64,000 nt of DNA from Delphinapterus leucas (GCF_002288925.2 NW_022098001.1:9590094-9654093), one strand, 5' to 3'. Counted from the first letter of the stretch, positions 25,501-37,775 are shown. Notes: a model not told the origin generated them from the sequence alone. Translations and numbers: made by a program.

Positions 25501-26159
25501 TAAGGTTTTTATACTGGAAAAATGGTGGTGATATTAACTGAAGCAGAGGCTCTAGGAGAAGCTGGCTCAGGGGGTGGAGAATGATCCCGTTGGTTTCAGA
25601 TGATGACGCTGGTTGAGGTGACTGCAGGTCTTTCAGGCAGAGATGTCTGGCGGGTGGCCAGAAACACAGAGCTGGAGCTCGGGAGGGATATGGGTGTCTG
25701 AGACAGGTACCTGGGAGTGACTGGGTGACACAGATGGTAGCTGAAGCTCGAAGATGAATTAGATCTCCCAGAGAGGAAAAGAAGGGGGGGGGAAATTTCT
25801 AAGGTAGGAATGACTGGATAAGGATGAGAAGAAAATAACAGATATTCTGGGTGTAATTCTTCCTTCTGTATACTTACTGAAAAATATTTTAGGGAAATCC
25901 CTACTCCCGAGTATCTCGGGAAGCAATGGTGACTCAGCCAGAACAAACTGTAAACACATAGGAGACTCTCAACCAAGATACTTGGCAGATGTTACAACTG
26001 GGTATCAACTTGCTGATATCTCTTCTGGCCCTGATATGGGGGGGTGAGGGAGGCGACTGAAGTAAGCAAGAAGCCAAAACATCGGCACTACACATTTTAT
26101 AAGGCAGATTCTCACTTGGATCGACAACGTCTTCTCTATGTAAACATTTTGGGATGGAT

Positions 26160-27290
26160 GCTAATGATATCTCTGAAAATGACTACATGCCCTTTAAGCA
26201 TTAGTGCTCAGGGTTACCCCTGTCTGATCTGCACCAAATGGACTCATTACACATTTGAGTTCTGGCTCATCAAGGCATTTACCAAAGTGTCTCACGATAT
26301 TCTTGCAAGCAAGATAAGAAATATCTTATACAGTATAGTTTAAAAGTGCTTTTAGACACATTTTCTTATTTAAGAAATGTGGGCTAAATGACAGTACAGT
26401 TTGGTGTGTTAGTGGCTGATTGAACCTATGCATCAGGGAAGTGTCTGGTGACTCACTGCAGCATGTTGACCTTGGACTTGTCCTGTTCAACATATTTATT
26501 AATGACTTGGATGAACATGGAGAATGCATGCTCACCACATCTATAGATGACATAAAGCTACTAGGGATACTTAAATATGTTGGATGACAGCATCACAATT
26601 TTTTAAAAGTGATTTCAACAAGTGGATTAGGCCAATAGCAACAAGATTTAATTTACCGGGGGTAAATGTTAAGTCCTGTCATTGGGTTAAAAAAGTCAAC
26701 TGTACAGCAGGTCACATGATAAAGATCTGGGGGATGTGGCTGACCACGAGTTCAATAATAAAAAACAGTCTGAACTCGTTAATAAAAAGCTAACTCAATC
26801 TTCTAATTTATTAATGGAAGCATAGGGAGGTAATAGCTGGTTAGACCACATTTGGAATAGTATGTATAATTCTGGCTGCCAGGTTTTTAAAAGAGAACAT
26901 AACACACTAGTGTGTTCAGGCAGGGTAACTGTGGTGATGGGTCTGGAAATCACACTTGCTGAAGGAATGATTCAAGGAACCAGAAACGTTTGGCCTGGAT
27001 AAGGGAATGGTTAGAGAAGATGTTGAAGCTGCCTTCAAATGATTGTAGTGTTGCTCTATTAAAGGGGAAGTAAATACTCTGTGGTGCCTCAGCAGGTTAA
27101 ACAAGGATGGATGAATGGATCCTACAGAGGGATAGTTTTCAGCTTGACATAAGCAGAAACTTTCTCATAGTCACTGCTGGAATAAGCCATGACTATGACA
27201 CTCGGAATCTTCTAGGGTGGGATGTCATGGAAGGGACTCTCGCTCTAGGTAAAAGGGGAAATTAGAAAACCTCTTCTAACCTGTGCTTTC
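26160..27290 (+). repeat. L3/CR1 LINE remnant
   Basis: Decayed CR1-type LINE. Reverse transcriptase traces are readable: IKAFTKVSHDILASKI near 26270-26320 (family DFSKAFDKVPHD) and LVLFNIFINDLDEH near 26475-26520 (family GPVLFNIFINDLD). The later part resembles the L3 3' end. Several stops and shifts; not a gene. Confidence 0.75.
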
Positions 27291-27384
27291 ATCGACTTTC
27301 AGGTGGAAATGTTTGTAGCCAGGGCAGGACTCCAAAGGACAGACAGTGCTCTTAGCTTGGTATAGGAAAAACGAGACTGGGCCA

Positions 27385-27530
27385 CATGTGAGCAGACCCA
27401 GGTTCCAGCCTGATGCTGCTTAATTATAAACCATCTAGTGGATTACTTTTTAAGCCTCAATCCTCTCATCAGTAACATAAACATCAAAATTACTGCCCCG
27501 ACTATCTTAGAGTTTTTGCAGTGATCAAAG
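27385..27530 (-). repeat. MIR SINE, probable
   Basis: Reverse-oriented MIR-like text (GCAGACCCAGGTTCCAGCCT, then CCTCAATCCTCTCATCAGTA). Diverged. Confidence 0.55.
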
Positions 27531-27690
27531 CCTCTATCTTAGGGCTTACTACACTCGACTGCATTTATTTAGCTATGCAGGTGCCTTGAAGGTGGGAATT
27601 ATACATTATTCAGGGAAAAAGGTTTGGCCCTTGATAGGTCCTCAGTAAAAGTTGGTTGAATAAATGAATGAAAGAACGGAGGCTGGATGT
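27530..27690 (+). repeat. L2 3' end
   Basis: Typical L2 ending: CCTTGATAGGTCCTCAGTAA then GTTGAATAAATGAATGAA. Confidence 0.7.
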
Positions 27691-27787
27691 GAAAGCACTT
27701 TGTAAATGGTACAGAGCTTATAGGAGAAGAAAACAGCAATGATGCTGACCCCACTGAACACTTCTGTTAAGAGTCAAAGATCACGAG

Positions 27788-28134
27788 GACTTCCCTGGTG
27801 GTGCAGTGGTTAAGAATCCGCCTGCCAATGCAGGGGTCACGGGTTCGAGCCCTGGTCTGGGAAGATCCCACATGCCGAGGAGCAACTAAGCCCGTGTGCC
27901 ACAACTACTGAGCCTGTGCTCTAGAGCCCGTGAGCCACAACTACTGAGCCCATGTGCCACAACTACTGAAGCCCGCGCGCCTAGAGTTCGTGCTCCACAA
28001 CAAGAGAAGCCACCACAATGAGAAGCCCACGCACCGCAACGAAGAGTAGCCCCCGCTCGCCACAACTAGAGAAAGCCCGCGCACAGCAACGAGGACCCAA
28101 CACAGCCAAAAATAAAATAAATTAAAAAAAAAAA
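27788..28134 (+). repeat. CHR-type SINE with expanded inner repeats
   Basis: Starts GACTTCCCTGGTGGTGCAGT and ends in an A-rich tail (aaaataaaataaatt then A run). Target duplication GAGTCAAAGATCACGAG (27771-27787) and GAGTCAAAGATCATGAG (28135-28151) differs at one base. The body contains repeated CACAACTACTGAGCC-like units. Confidence 0.9.
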
Positions 28135-28254
28135 GAGTCAAAGATCATGAGAATTTACTGTAGCTTTGTAGAAGAGAATTCACCTGCAAAGAGATAATTT
28201 TAATCTGCCTTTTGGGGTTCAAACTGCTCGTTCTTCTTTGGCTCAGGAATTGCT

Positions 28255-28830
28255 TTTCATAAACAATTCAATCACTTCCCGTGGCTTTTAAGATAAAACC
28301 CCAAATCCTTGATTGGAGTTACAGCATCTTGCCAGGTTTAGTCTTGAATTGCCTCACTAGCCTCCTCTCTCACCCCCTTTTCCTTCATCTGGCACTAGGG
28401 CCACACTGGCATTTAGATCCCTGAAAGGCCGATGCTCCCTCTCTGAGCACCAAAGCTTTGAACACATTGTTCTTTCTGCCAAGAAAAATCTCCCATTCTC
28501 TCGTCTAATACTTAATACCTGTTCCTCCTTTAAGGCATAGATGCCAGGTCTCTTACCCACTGACACACTCCTTGGCCTCTCAAATTAGTCTGCCGTATAA
28601 CAGCACACCTGTACCCGCCTCTCCTGCAGAGCTGTTACCAGAGTTCACAACAGTACAACGACCCATGGGATTACTTGCTTATCATCTATCTCCTCCACAC
28701 ATGGTCTCCTTGAGGGAAAGGGCTGTGTTCCATGTTTGTTCACTGTATTTTATGTAGTCCCAGCGCCAGGTTATAATGTCTGGCGCATATTTAATCTCAA
28801 GAAGTCCTGTGGATTGAACGACTGAAGCAA
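28255..28830 (+). repeat. L2 3' region
   Basis: Plus-oriented L2 with TTTTAAGATAAAACCCCAAAT, a C/T-rich middle, and the 3' end GTCTCCTTGAGGGAAAGGGC to CAGCGCCAGGTTATAATGTC. Confidence 0.75.
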
Positions 28831-30139
28831 TGTTTCTCAATGCCTATATTAGTAAGAAAGTAACTACTATGTTTTCTGTGTACCTTTTTTTGTTTTGAAT
28901 TTTTCCAAAGAAGGTTGCCTAACTTTGACGAAAATAAGGTTTTGAGCTATCAGCAGTTGAAATCCCCTACACTGTGACAGGATTCCAAAGTATCTCCCTG
29001 ATAGGATCAAAATTATGACTTAAAATGATCAACATAAGCTTATTTTTCATGCTTTCACTTACTTATTGAGAATCTGAAGATTTTTCCTCCCTGAAGTCAG
29101 GCTCCCACCCACTGTCATTAGGGATAAGAGCACCAGTTGCCACTGCGGGGCCTCTGGCTGAGATGTCTTCTAACCAGGTGTGAGCCAGGGACACAGCCCC
29201 AGAAAACCCACCCCCATCTGGATTTTGTGGCCGACACGCTCTCAGGTCTTCTAGTTAACTCTTGATCCAAAGAATACTTCTTTGTGTAACCATAAAGTTA
29301 CTGTCTGCATATTCCTTCTCATATTCCATGTCAAAATTATACAACATGACACGGTCTTATTTACATGACCAAGGCAGGGGCATCTCTATGACTGACAAAA
29401 GCTAAAGGAGTCTTCTTCCTTGGGGCATAATGGAGATTTTATGGTGTTTTAATTCTGCTTTTTTTTTTTTTAATTAATTCTGCTTTTTTTAGGTCAGCTT
29501 TGAAATTCACATCACGTGCCTGTGACCCAGGGCTGAGGAAAGGCTCCTGGAAGACAAGCTCCCTCCTACAGAAGGGCTGCTTCCTTTCATCAGAGGACAC
29601 AGCTCCCCAAGCTCCCCAGTGATTTATATGCCCTGGTGTGTTACTGAGGAGATGCCAGTGAGGGCCTGAAACAAATCTTCCTCCAGAATAGGAAGTAAAC
29701 CGTGGTCTGTGGGACATATGGCACGCAGCTCCTCAAAGATTAATGGGAACATGAGACTTTGCTGGGTCCTAGGACCAGGGATGATAAGGGTGTTGGAAAC
29801 AGTACCTCCTCTCAGCTTTGAAGTGTCCCTGACTACAAAGGTTTGAGGAAATTTAGAGTGAACAGGAATCCCCAAAATAAGGTTTGGCAGGCAGAATGCC
29901 TATTGTAAAGAATTCCCTAGACATATATAAGCAAGGTTTCAAACATCTTCAAACCGATGCAGGGGAGTTCAGGGACCCTTGAGAAGCTGGTGATACTTAT
30001 TTTGTAAATTACTGAGATGCGGAACGTCTTCTGAGGCTGCACAGACCCAGCAGATTTTCACTGTTCATCACATGAGCACTGCGGATGGAGATCACACCCT
30101 TCAGTAGTTTGGGGAACCACAAATGCAGGTCTCCCAGGT

Positions 30140-30815
30140 GAGCGGGGCCCCTCTTGCACCTGTCCCCGGCCATGTCCTTCACCTGTTTCTAAAGCTACAC
30201 TCTCCCCAGGCCCCCACCCGTTTCCCTCTGTCTCTCAGCAGATGTTTCATTCCACACTTCATAATAAACTTAAGGCCAGTGGGTATCACTTCACTCCATT
30301 TCCCAGTCCATCCCTCCTGAGATCTCTACCTACACCTGTGCCCATCCCCAACTCTTTTCTGCCAACAGAGAAGAGGGTGTGGCCCTTCTGTTCAAGTAGA
30401 ATTACACTCCCCATGCTTTGGACTTGTCTCTCTGGCAATTCCTCGCTCGTGTTTTCATGTCTCCTCGACTGACTCCTTTCCCACAGCATATAAAGGGCTT
30501 CCTCCCCACTGATCTCATCTGCTTCATGGCCACGCTTCTTGAAAGAACACTTCTCACCGTCCCTGCACTCCCTCACTTCCACTCCCTCTGAACCTGTAAC
30601 TTCCAGTGGCTACCCTGCTTGCCCTCTTCCCACCATCTGCCATCCTGTAAACTCTCTCTCTCAGGGGCTTTCCTGTTTCTGCCCAGGTTCTCGCCCAGCC
30701 ACTCTCCTGATCCTTCTCAGTCTGTTGCTGCGTGACACTCACATGTTGGAGTTTCCCAAGGTTAGGCCTGGGACCCTCTTCTCCTCCCTTATAAGACCTC
30801 TCTTGGTAACCTCAT
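30140..30815 (+). repeat. L2 internal fragment
   Basis: C/T-rich, diverged L2 coding-region text. The clearest part is near 30730-30800, with TTGGAGTTTCCCAAGGTTAG and GGACCCTCTTCTCCTCCCTT. Confidence 0.6.
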
Positions 30816-31149
30816 GTTCTTTTTCATTCATTCAGTCATTCATTTTTCTGTATGATATGTATTCAGATCTCATTGTGTTGGCAGGCATTCTGCTGTAGGC
30901 TGTGGATGAATAAGGCAGGTGTCTGACTGCCAGGAATCTTGACTTGGTAGGAAATCATTTACAGAAGTGAATGCAATTAAATGTTACAAATGTTGTGTGA
31001 GTATGTAGAGGGTCCCAGGGGGGTGGGCAGGAGACTTCACAGGGGTGTAGGGAGAGAATCCCTTGAGAGATGAGAAAAAATGTGCCAGTAGGACTGGGGA
31101 AGAGGGCAGTTAAGGAATTCCAGGTAAGGAAGTAGCATTCATAGCACAT

Positions 31150-31385
31150 GCTATGCAGTCAGGCAGGTCTGGATAAAATCCCAGTCCCTTCCCTTGTAAC
31201 ACATGGGAATTAGGCCATGTTCCTTCTGGAGATCTCAGTTTTCACTTCTGTAACATGGAGGTGACAGTCCCTATCTCGTATGGCTGCTGCAAAGGTTAAG
31301 TAAGAATGAATGTAAAGTGCTTAGCACAATGCCTAGCATACATTAAGCACTTATTAAATGATAACCATTATTATCACTGTAAGTA
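31150..31385 (-). repeat. MIR SINE
   Basis: Reverse-oriented MIR with GTAAAGTGCTTAGCACAATG and CCTAGCATACATTAAGCACT near its end; well ordered. Confidence 0.85.
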
Positions 31386-31499
31386 CATTTATAACTTTAA
31401 CATGTGTGCCGTAACCATTACAGTAGGACCTACTTCATAAGCCTGTTGTGAAGATCAAATGGACTAATACATGTGAAAGGACTTTTAAAAAGTTCAGCA

Positions 31500-31845
31500 C
31501 AATATTATTGAGCCATAAAAAGGAATGAAGTTCTGACACATGCTACAACATGCATGAACCTTGAAAACATTATGCGAAGTGAAATAAGCCAGACACAAAA
31601 GGACAAATGTTGTATGATTCCACTTACGTGAGATGCCTGGAGTAGGCAGATTCAGAGACAGAAAGTACATTAGAGATCACCAGGAGTTGGGGAGAGGGGA
31701 GAATGGGGAGTTATGGGTTTAGAGTATCTGTTCAGGATGACAAAACATTTCTGGAAATAGATAGTGGTTATGGTTTTACAACATTGTGAATGTATTTAAT
31801 GCCACCGAATTGTACTGAAAAATGGCAAATTTTAAGTAGAGCAGA
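31500..31845 (+). repeat. Old L1 3' end
   Basis: Contains TATTGAGCCATAAAAAGGAA, GTGAAATAAGCCAGACACAA and TTGTATGATTCCACTTACGT in order, the standard 3' region of older mammalian L1 families. Confidence 0.85.
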
Positions 31846-32384
31846 AAGGAAATGCTAGGTTCCTGTGCCATTTTCAAGAAAAATATTATCACTAACATCC
31901 AGAGTAAGACAGAGACAAATCAGGACATCTGAACTGTTCAGGTTTTTAAAACTGTGCTTATATTTGCAAAGTTTCACACACTACTAGGATTAATATGTAT
32001 ATTTTACACTTAGCAAATTTTCAAAAGAGGTGATTAATCTAGGGTTGACAATATAATTGTCCTAAGATCTGGACAGTTAGATTACCTTCCATGTAAAGAA
32101 GGTTAACAAGTTTATTTCATTTTTGACCTGGATTTAGACCCAAGATGGGCTTGCTTAACTGGTGCTCCCCTCTCATAAACAGTTGCAAAGTACGCTTTGA
32201 GATACATACTTGGGTTTGAGAATTTACAGCCCATTGAAGATGTAAAAGTGGATACACATGTGCCCTCACACAGAGACAAGACATTCAGCATTTAGAAAAC
32301 TATGTTTAGAAACAGACAACCACCAAAACCTTAAAAAGGGACTGTTTCTTTGGGCTTTGGCAGGAACCCTCACGGCTCACTGAC

Positions 32385-32584
32385 CTGTGTTCCCTGATTG
32401 TTGATGTCGATGGCGTCGCTCCACTCACTCGTCGTTTCCTCCAGCAATTCTACTCTCAAAAGGAGGCTGGGGAGTAAGTCTCTGGTCCTGCAGTCTGGAT
32501 AACTGGAAAGCTGATGATACAGCTCATGATGAATTGAGCACTCAGGAGGAATTCTTCTGCAATAAACCTCACACTTTGGAATAT
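32385..32584 (-). CDS. VPS13B: VPS13B exon L (200 bp)
   Basis: Encodes w621-686 after completing Asp w620. It runs from IPKCEVYCRRIPPECSIHHE to SDAIDINNQGTQ. It includes DLLPSLLLRVELLEE and EWSDAID. Acceptor is caattttag; donor is CAG|gtcagt. It leads from the last VAB repeat towards the post-VAB C-terminal region. Confidence 0.94.
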
Positions 32585-32778
32585 CTAAAATTGAAAAAAA
32601 GGCATACGCAGACTTAGGCCTTGAAGAAAAAGACTTGGGGATACTAAATGTAAAGGGGCAAGAGAAACTTCTCAGAGAAGCTCACTTTTATTTAAGGGTC
32701 ACAGGTAACTACGAAGTCAAAAACCTCCAGAAAGAATATAAGTTTTGTATTATTTAAATTCAATACTATAACATATAC

Positions 32779-32906
32779 CTTTAGTATTTTCCTTTATAAG
32801 TACTGTTACTGGACATCTGTTGTGGAAAATTATTCGAGGACTAGGGTCTTCTGAGAGGGTTAAATAAGTCACTCCAAAATGCTCTTGATATGTCAGTGCT
32901 ATAGCC
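32779..32906 (-). CDS. VPS13B: VPS13B exon K (128 bp), VAB repeat
   Basis: Encodes w578-619 with one leftover base at each end. It contains EHFGVTYLTLSEDPSPR followed by IIFHNRCPVTVLIKE, a VAB repeat start with the conserved Asn at w606 (codon 32819-32821). Acceptor is ctgttctag; donor is AAG|gtatat. It is separated from exon L by an intron of only 194 bp. Confidence 0.93.
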
Positions 32907-33169
32907 CTAGAACAGAATCAAAGGATAGAAATGGTTTAGAAAAAAATGCATGCTTTCTCTCCTGATACATGTTTATTTGGATTTGCAATATTCAGAACCT
33001 CTATAACACCTTCTCTCTTATACATCAGAGGAAATGTTTTCCAGAGAATGGATGGTCATCCACTTATCTATTACCTGCCAAACACTAATGATAGGTTTAC
33101 TAATTTTTTCTGACAGTAGTAAACATTTTTGTCATAAAATATTCAAAAAAATGTGAAAGATCTTATACA

Positions 33170-33405
33170 CACTACTATATTTAAAACAGATAACCAACAA
33201 AGACCTACTGTATAGCACAGGGAACTCTGCTCAATTCTGTAACAACCTAAATGGGAAAAGAATTTGAAAAAGAATATGTATAACTGAATCACTTTGCTGT
33301 ACACCTGAAACACAACATTGTTAATCAACTATACTCCAATATAAAATAAAAATTAAAAAAATAAAATTAAGTTAAAAATATAAATAAAATAAAACCCCCA
33401 TAACT
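33170..33405 (+). repeat. L1 3' tail
   Basis: Artiodactyl-type L1 3' UTR: TATAGCACAGGGAACTCTGC, CTGAATCACTTTGCTGTACA, TTAATCAACTATACTCCAAT, then an A-rich tail. Confidence 0.88.
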
Positions 33406-34555
33406 CCTACCACTCGGAGAGAATTACAGATATCCTTGTGCTAGCTTTTCCTCCTCAAAAGTGCTTGGTAAATTTTGGCAAAGGAGGAGTTGATGTGCTT
33501 CTAGAAGGACGACTAGAGAATCTGGGTACTTGCTCTTTTTTAATTCTAAAGGTAGGTATGCTCAATCTGTTTGTTGTCAATTTTTGCCAGTCATCATGCT
33601 TTACAGGATCTCCATTTTGACTACGAAGAGCAAAGCTGTATTTACTATTTGGCCTCAGAGAAACTGCCATGTGGCCGTAGGCTGACCTCTACAATGGGCA
33701 GAGAGAAAGGCTCCAATTTAGACCTAGAGACTACCAAAAGTATTTCATAACAAAGCAGGAAAAAAATTCTCTCTGAAGCTTAAATTCTGTGGACCGATCG
33801 TTGAAATTAATCAAAGAAATCAGATATTTGCCAAATGTGGCCCTCAGTTTCCACTTATTATAAGGGGTCAATGACACACTAAAGAATTTCCCATTCATTA
33901 CCTATTCTGCTCGCCAGTGTGAGTTCTTCCCAAAGCCTGTATATTTGTCTGAAATGTCAAGGTGAACTGTCGATTAGTATTTGGGGAAATCATATAAATA
34001 ACTAACTAACACCATGACATGTGCACTGCTGGACTGGGGGGAGGAGAGGAGATGGAACACTCTCTGAGCGTCAGTCTCTGCATTAGCACCGAAGTCCTTC
34101 TCCCAGCCTACCTGTGGAAGAGCTGGGCAAGCCAACCACAGAGAATGCTCTTCCGATAGCCAAGAGCTGGGGCCAAGACTGAAATATGGCACTTCCAATG
34201 TAATATCTAGCTTAATATGTACAGATAAAGATTTAAATTATATTAATAAAATCTTAGAATTTTAAACTTAATTTCTAAGTGTTTTATTTTACATTTTGTC
34301 TCTCAGTTTTAAAAATAAGTTTTGTTTTCTATACATAGGTTCACATTGCTTTCAAAAATACTTCCTTATTAAACTTACCACACTTAATTGATGGAAATGT
34401 TCTATATGTTGATTGTATCAACGCCAATATCCCAGTTGTGATATTATAGTTGAGTTTTGCAAGATAGGGGAACTGGGTAAGGGATACATGGGACCTCTCT
34501 GTATTATTTCCTATATCTGTATGTGAATCTACGATTATCTCAAAATTTAACACTT

Positions 34556-34862
34556 ACTAGAGAATGGACTTGAGGATATGGGGAGGGAGAAGGGTAAGCT
34601 GGGACGAAGTGAGAGAGTGGCATGGACATATATACACTACCAAATGTAAAATAGATAGCTAGTGGGAAGCAGCCGCATAGCACAGGGAGATCAGCTCGGT
34701 GCTTTGTGACCACCTAGAGGGGTGGGATAGGGAGGGTGGGAGGGAGGGAGACGCAAGAGGGAAGAGATATGGGAACATATGTATAACTGATTCACTTTGT
34801 TATAAAGCAGAAACTAACACATCATTGAAAAGCAATTATACTCCAATAAAGATGTTAAAAAA
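34556..34862 (+). repeat. L1 3' tail, plus strand
   Basis: L1 3' end with GAAGCAGCCGCATAGCACAG, a G-rich 3' UTR stretch (34720-34770), TGATTCACTTTGTTATAAAG and TATACTCCAATAAAGATG followed by A's. It is tail to tail with the next L1 piece. Confidence 0.9.
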
Positions 34863-35107
34863 ATTTTTTTTGAAGTATGGTTGATTTACAATATTGTGTA
34901 AGTTTCAGGTGTACAGCACAGCAATTCAGTTATATACATATATTCTTTTCAGATTCTTTTCCCTTATAGGTTATTACATAACGGTGAGTATAGTTCCCTG
35001 TGCTATACAGTAGGTTCTTGTTGGTTATCTATTTTATACATAGTAGCGTGCATATGTTAATTCCCAGCCTCCTAATTTATCCCTCCCCCCACCCCGCTTT
35101 GGAAACA
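34863..35107 (-). repeat. L1 3' tail, minus strand
   Basis: Reverse-oriented L1 3' UTR: GAAGTATGGTTGATTTACAA, AGTTCCCTGTGCTATACAGT, then TTATCCCTCCCCCCACCCCG. It abuts the plus-strand tail at about 34862 and a SINE on its right. Confidence 0.88.
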
Positions 35108-35120
35108 ATAAGTTTTTTTA

Positions 35121-35524
35121 AATAAATTTGTTTATTTATTATTTATTTCTGGCTGCATTGGGTCTTCGTTGCTGCACACGGGCCTTCTCTAGTTGCAGCA
35201 AGCGGGGGCTACTCTTCTTTGCAGTGCACGGGCTTCTCATTACGGTGGCTTCTCTTGCTCCGGAGCACAGGCTCTAGGCGCGCGGGCTTCAGTAGCTGTG
35301 GCACATGGGCTCAGTAGTTGTGGCTCGTGAGCTCTAGAGTGCAGGCTCAGTAGTTGTGGCACACGGGCTCAGTAGTTGTGGCTCATGGGCTCTAGAGCGC
35401 AGGCTCAGTAGTTGTGGTGCACGGGCTTAGTTGCTACGCGGCATGTGGGATCTTTCTGAACCAGGGCTCGAACCCGCGTCCCCTGCATTGGCAGGCGGAT
35501 TCTTAACCACTGCGCCGAAGTCCC
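35121..35524 (-). repeat. CHR-type SINE with internal minisatellite
   Basis: Minus-oriented, about 400 bp, longer than usual because CTCAGTAGTTGTGG-type units repeat at 35310, 35346, 35368 and 35404, giving a 58 bp higher-order duplication (spacings 36, 22, 36). A short imperfect target duplication (AAGTTTTTTTA at about 35110, AAGTTTGTTTTA at 35525) is visible. Confidence 0.85.
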
Positions 35525-36494
35525 AAGTTTGTTTTAATTAAAAATTTAAAAACTCACCACACTGAACTTCTCCAACCAGAACATAAGGACAAACATTCCT
35601 CTCGAGTTAGGGGTGAAAAGTGTTTATAAAATCATGGATGTTTGTGAGTGTTGTGAAAGAAGAAGGGATGTGTGTAGGGAACAGAGCCTTACTATTAAGG
35701 ATAACTCGAGTCAGGAAGTTATCTTTTAAAATATTACTACTAGAAATCTCTATATACATCAAAGTTAAGATGGCTAAAATCTCAAATAAAGTCTATAAAT
35801 TCATAATCACGAAAAAAGGTACCTCTCATAAGGTTACAATATGTTTTCTTTTGTACTTTTTATATATACCATAAATAAGTTATTCCTGACAGCTACAGAA
35901 AGGACATATTGCATGCAAAACGACCGCAAAATAAAAGTCCGGTATGAACAAACCATTACATGTCTCTGGCTTGATTCTGTGGTTGCTATTTGCATAATTG
36001 GTAATTGGTAATTGGAGTAACTTGCGTGCAGGAACAACCACAGAACAGAGTCTTCTGTGACTTGTGTTTATCTAAGTTATCTCTCTTAATGACTTGAGAA
36101 AAATTCCATTTTGAAGTAAAAGTAAAATATGGGAAAAGAAGAGGTTTTCCAACTTGACTCTCTCATATTTTAACCCTTATTTCTTATCACTTGACAGAGG
36201 CTAAGAAGCCATAAAAGAAGGTGATCTTTTCATTATGATAGATTTCTGCTATTCTACGGTACAAACATCACATTTCCCCCTAGTAGAAGCTGCATAAGGG
36301 AGAAATCTCATCAGTAGTACACTGGGACAACCCATGTGTGATCATAACATTTGCCCAGTTGTATACAAAATCTAGAAGCCATGAAAAATAAAAGCAAAAC
36401 CTAATTTTACGTGTGGTGAGCACTGAAAATATTCTCCTATTTCTCCCGGCACCTGGATGAAGCAAAGAAGGGCATTCACATAAATGTAAAATAC

Positions 36495-36778
36495 CTGGTA
36501 CAGAATCCATTTTCCCTATAGTTCCCGAAGGGCACTGACACACTCTGTCTGGGAAACTCTTGTCTAACTAGAGCTGGCAGGCTCCAGCACTGTGACCTGT
36601 CGGCAACTGCGGCAGGAGAGAAGGCCAGCAAGATCTGTTTCTGAAGCAGGGATGCATCCAGCGCTGACTGACTGATATCAGGCATTAAGTCCCAGCAAGG
36701 AAGGGAGCTGGATTTCACAGCAGGCTGCTCGCCACCTGGGCAAAGGCTGAAAGTAGCACTGTCTGGAACATGAAAATA
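36495..36778 (-). CDS. VPS13B: VPS13B exon J (284 bp)
   Basis: Encodes w483-576 plus two bases of Arg w577. It starts YFHVPDSATFSLCPGGEQPA and ends FGNYRENGFCTR. The middle has SLPCWDLMPDISQSALDASL, then a segment rich in Ala and Ser that looks loop-like. Acceptor is tttcttcag. The donor CAG|gtattt is weak. It links two VAB repeats. Confidence 0.95.
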
Positions 36779-37664
36779 CTGAAGAAAGAAAAGACAATGC
36801 AGAGAGAGCACAGTTACTACAGTCATACAGAGAAGTTACACTTTTTAAAGCACAGCTTCTGAGAAACTATAACATATATTCTCAGGAGGTGGCCAGGTGG
36901 GGGACATGGGAATATTAGAAATCCTGTTCCCATGAGAAAGCTCTAATGAGACAATTACAAGGAGCAGGAAGAACAGGGTCGGCTTTTCTAGGCATAATGA
37001 AACATGATAAAACTGGTGTGACTTCAAAGGTGATGCAAAGTTCTCAATACCCCCAGGTACTGCAAAGAAAGCCATGCCATGTGGTAGAAGCGTTGTTTGT
37101 TGGGAGGGAGTCCTCCTAGAGAGGTATGGCTGGACTGAAAGGGTGGCACCCCGGGGGACCTTGGGCAGAAGAGATCTGAATGAGATACAGAAGGGTAAAC
37201 TGGGGGCTCAGAAGACAAATTTTTTTGAAGGCTCATCCTGAGGGAGCAGGAAACTCTGATCTCCAACCGTCCGTTGGAATTCCACATGGTTTCTGGCACA
37301 TTAGAGAGTCTCAGGATTGTAGACATAAAAAGGACCTTTAGAGATAATTTATTTGGCCCTCCTCTTTCACAGCCGAGGAAGCTGCTTCCCAGAGTGCAGA
37401 AGATTTGTCCAGCATCACAAAGCCAGTGTGTGGCAAAGCCTAGCCAGCAGCCAGGCTTCCTCCTTCGCTCTTGGCTGTTTCTCCCACTGTCCCAGACAGT
37501 CTCCCTGAGAGGGTAGGGATTACCATGTCTTTAAACAATTCCCACACCTGCCCGAAGCAGGGTCGGGGTTGAAAAAGGGGGCCCCCTCAGCTGCAGAAAG
37601 GATGGGGGCCTTCCCCTTCTCTCAAGGAGCCCATTGTGATGCTGGTATTGAGGTGACTGCTGGC

Positions 37665-37775
37665 AATTCTCCTTTCCTGAGTGCCCAGCCTTTTTACTCA
37701 TATTACCTCATTTAAGCTTCACCCAAAACCTGCAAGGAATGCAAAATTATGCCCCTCTTCAGATGAGGAAGTGTC
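37665..37775 (+). repeat. MIR fragment
   Basis: Plus-oriented MIR middle part: TACCTCATTTAAGCTTCACC, then TATGCCCCTCTTCAGATGAG. Confidence 0.6.

Larger units (their letters stand above)
17690..32384 (-). other. VPS13B: VPS13B 14.7 kb intron between exons L and M
   Basis: The largest complete intron here. It holds the inverted L1, L2 and MLT1-like remnants, an L3/CR1 remnant, a CHR SINE, MIRs and an old L1 tail. Stretches such as 19490-20570, 20900-21950, 22300-24370 and 28850-30120 show no feature I can assign. No coding exon was found. Confidence 0.85.
32907..36494 (-). other. VPS13B: VPS13B intron between exons J and K
   Basis: Contains three L1 tails and a CHR SINE between about 33170 and 35540. 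The parts 33410-34550 and 35540-36490 look like unique intronic sequence. Confidence 0.85.

Noticed and set aside
26044..26343. 99-codon frame with LINE-like end
   Set aside because: Part of a decayed L3/CR1 element; no intact enzyme.
27788..27870. tRNA gene
   Set aside because: The tRNA-like head is part of a SINE with an A-tail and target duplication.
17690..32384. Intronic microRNAs miR-599 and miR-875, known from human VPS13B
   Set aside because: I looked for their mature sequences and did not see them. In human they lie in an intron far upstream of the exons found here.
35340..35420. CRISPR-like repeats
   Set aside because: The units are tandem copies inside a SINE without unique spacers, in a mammalian genome.
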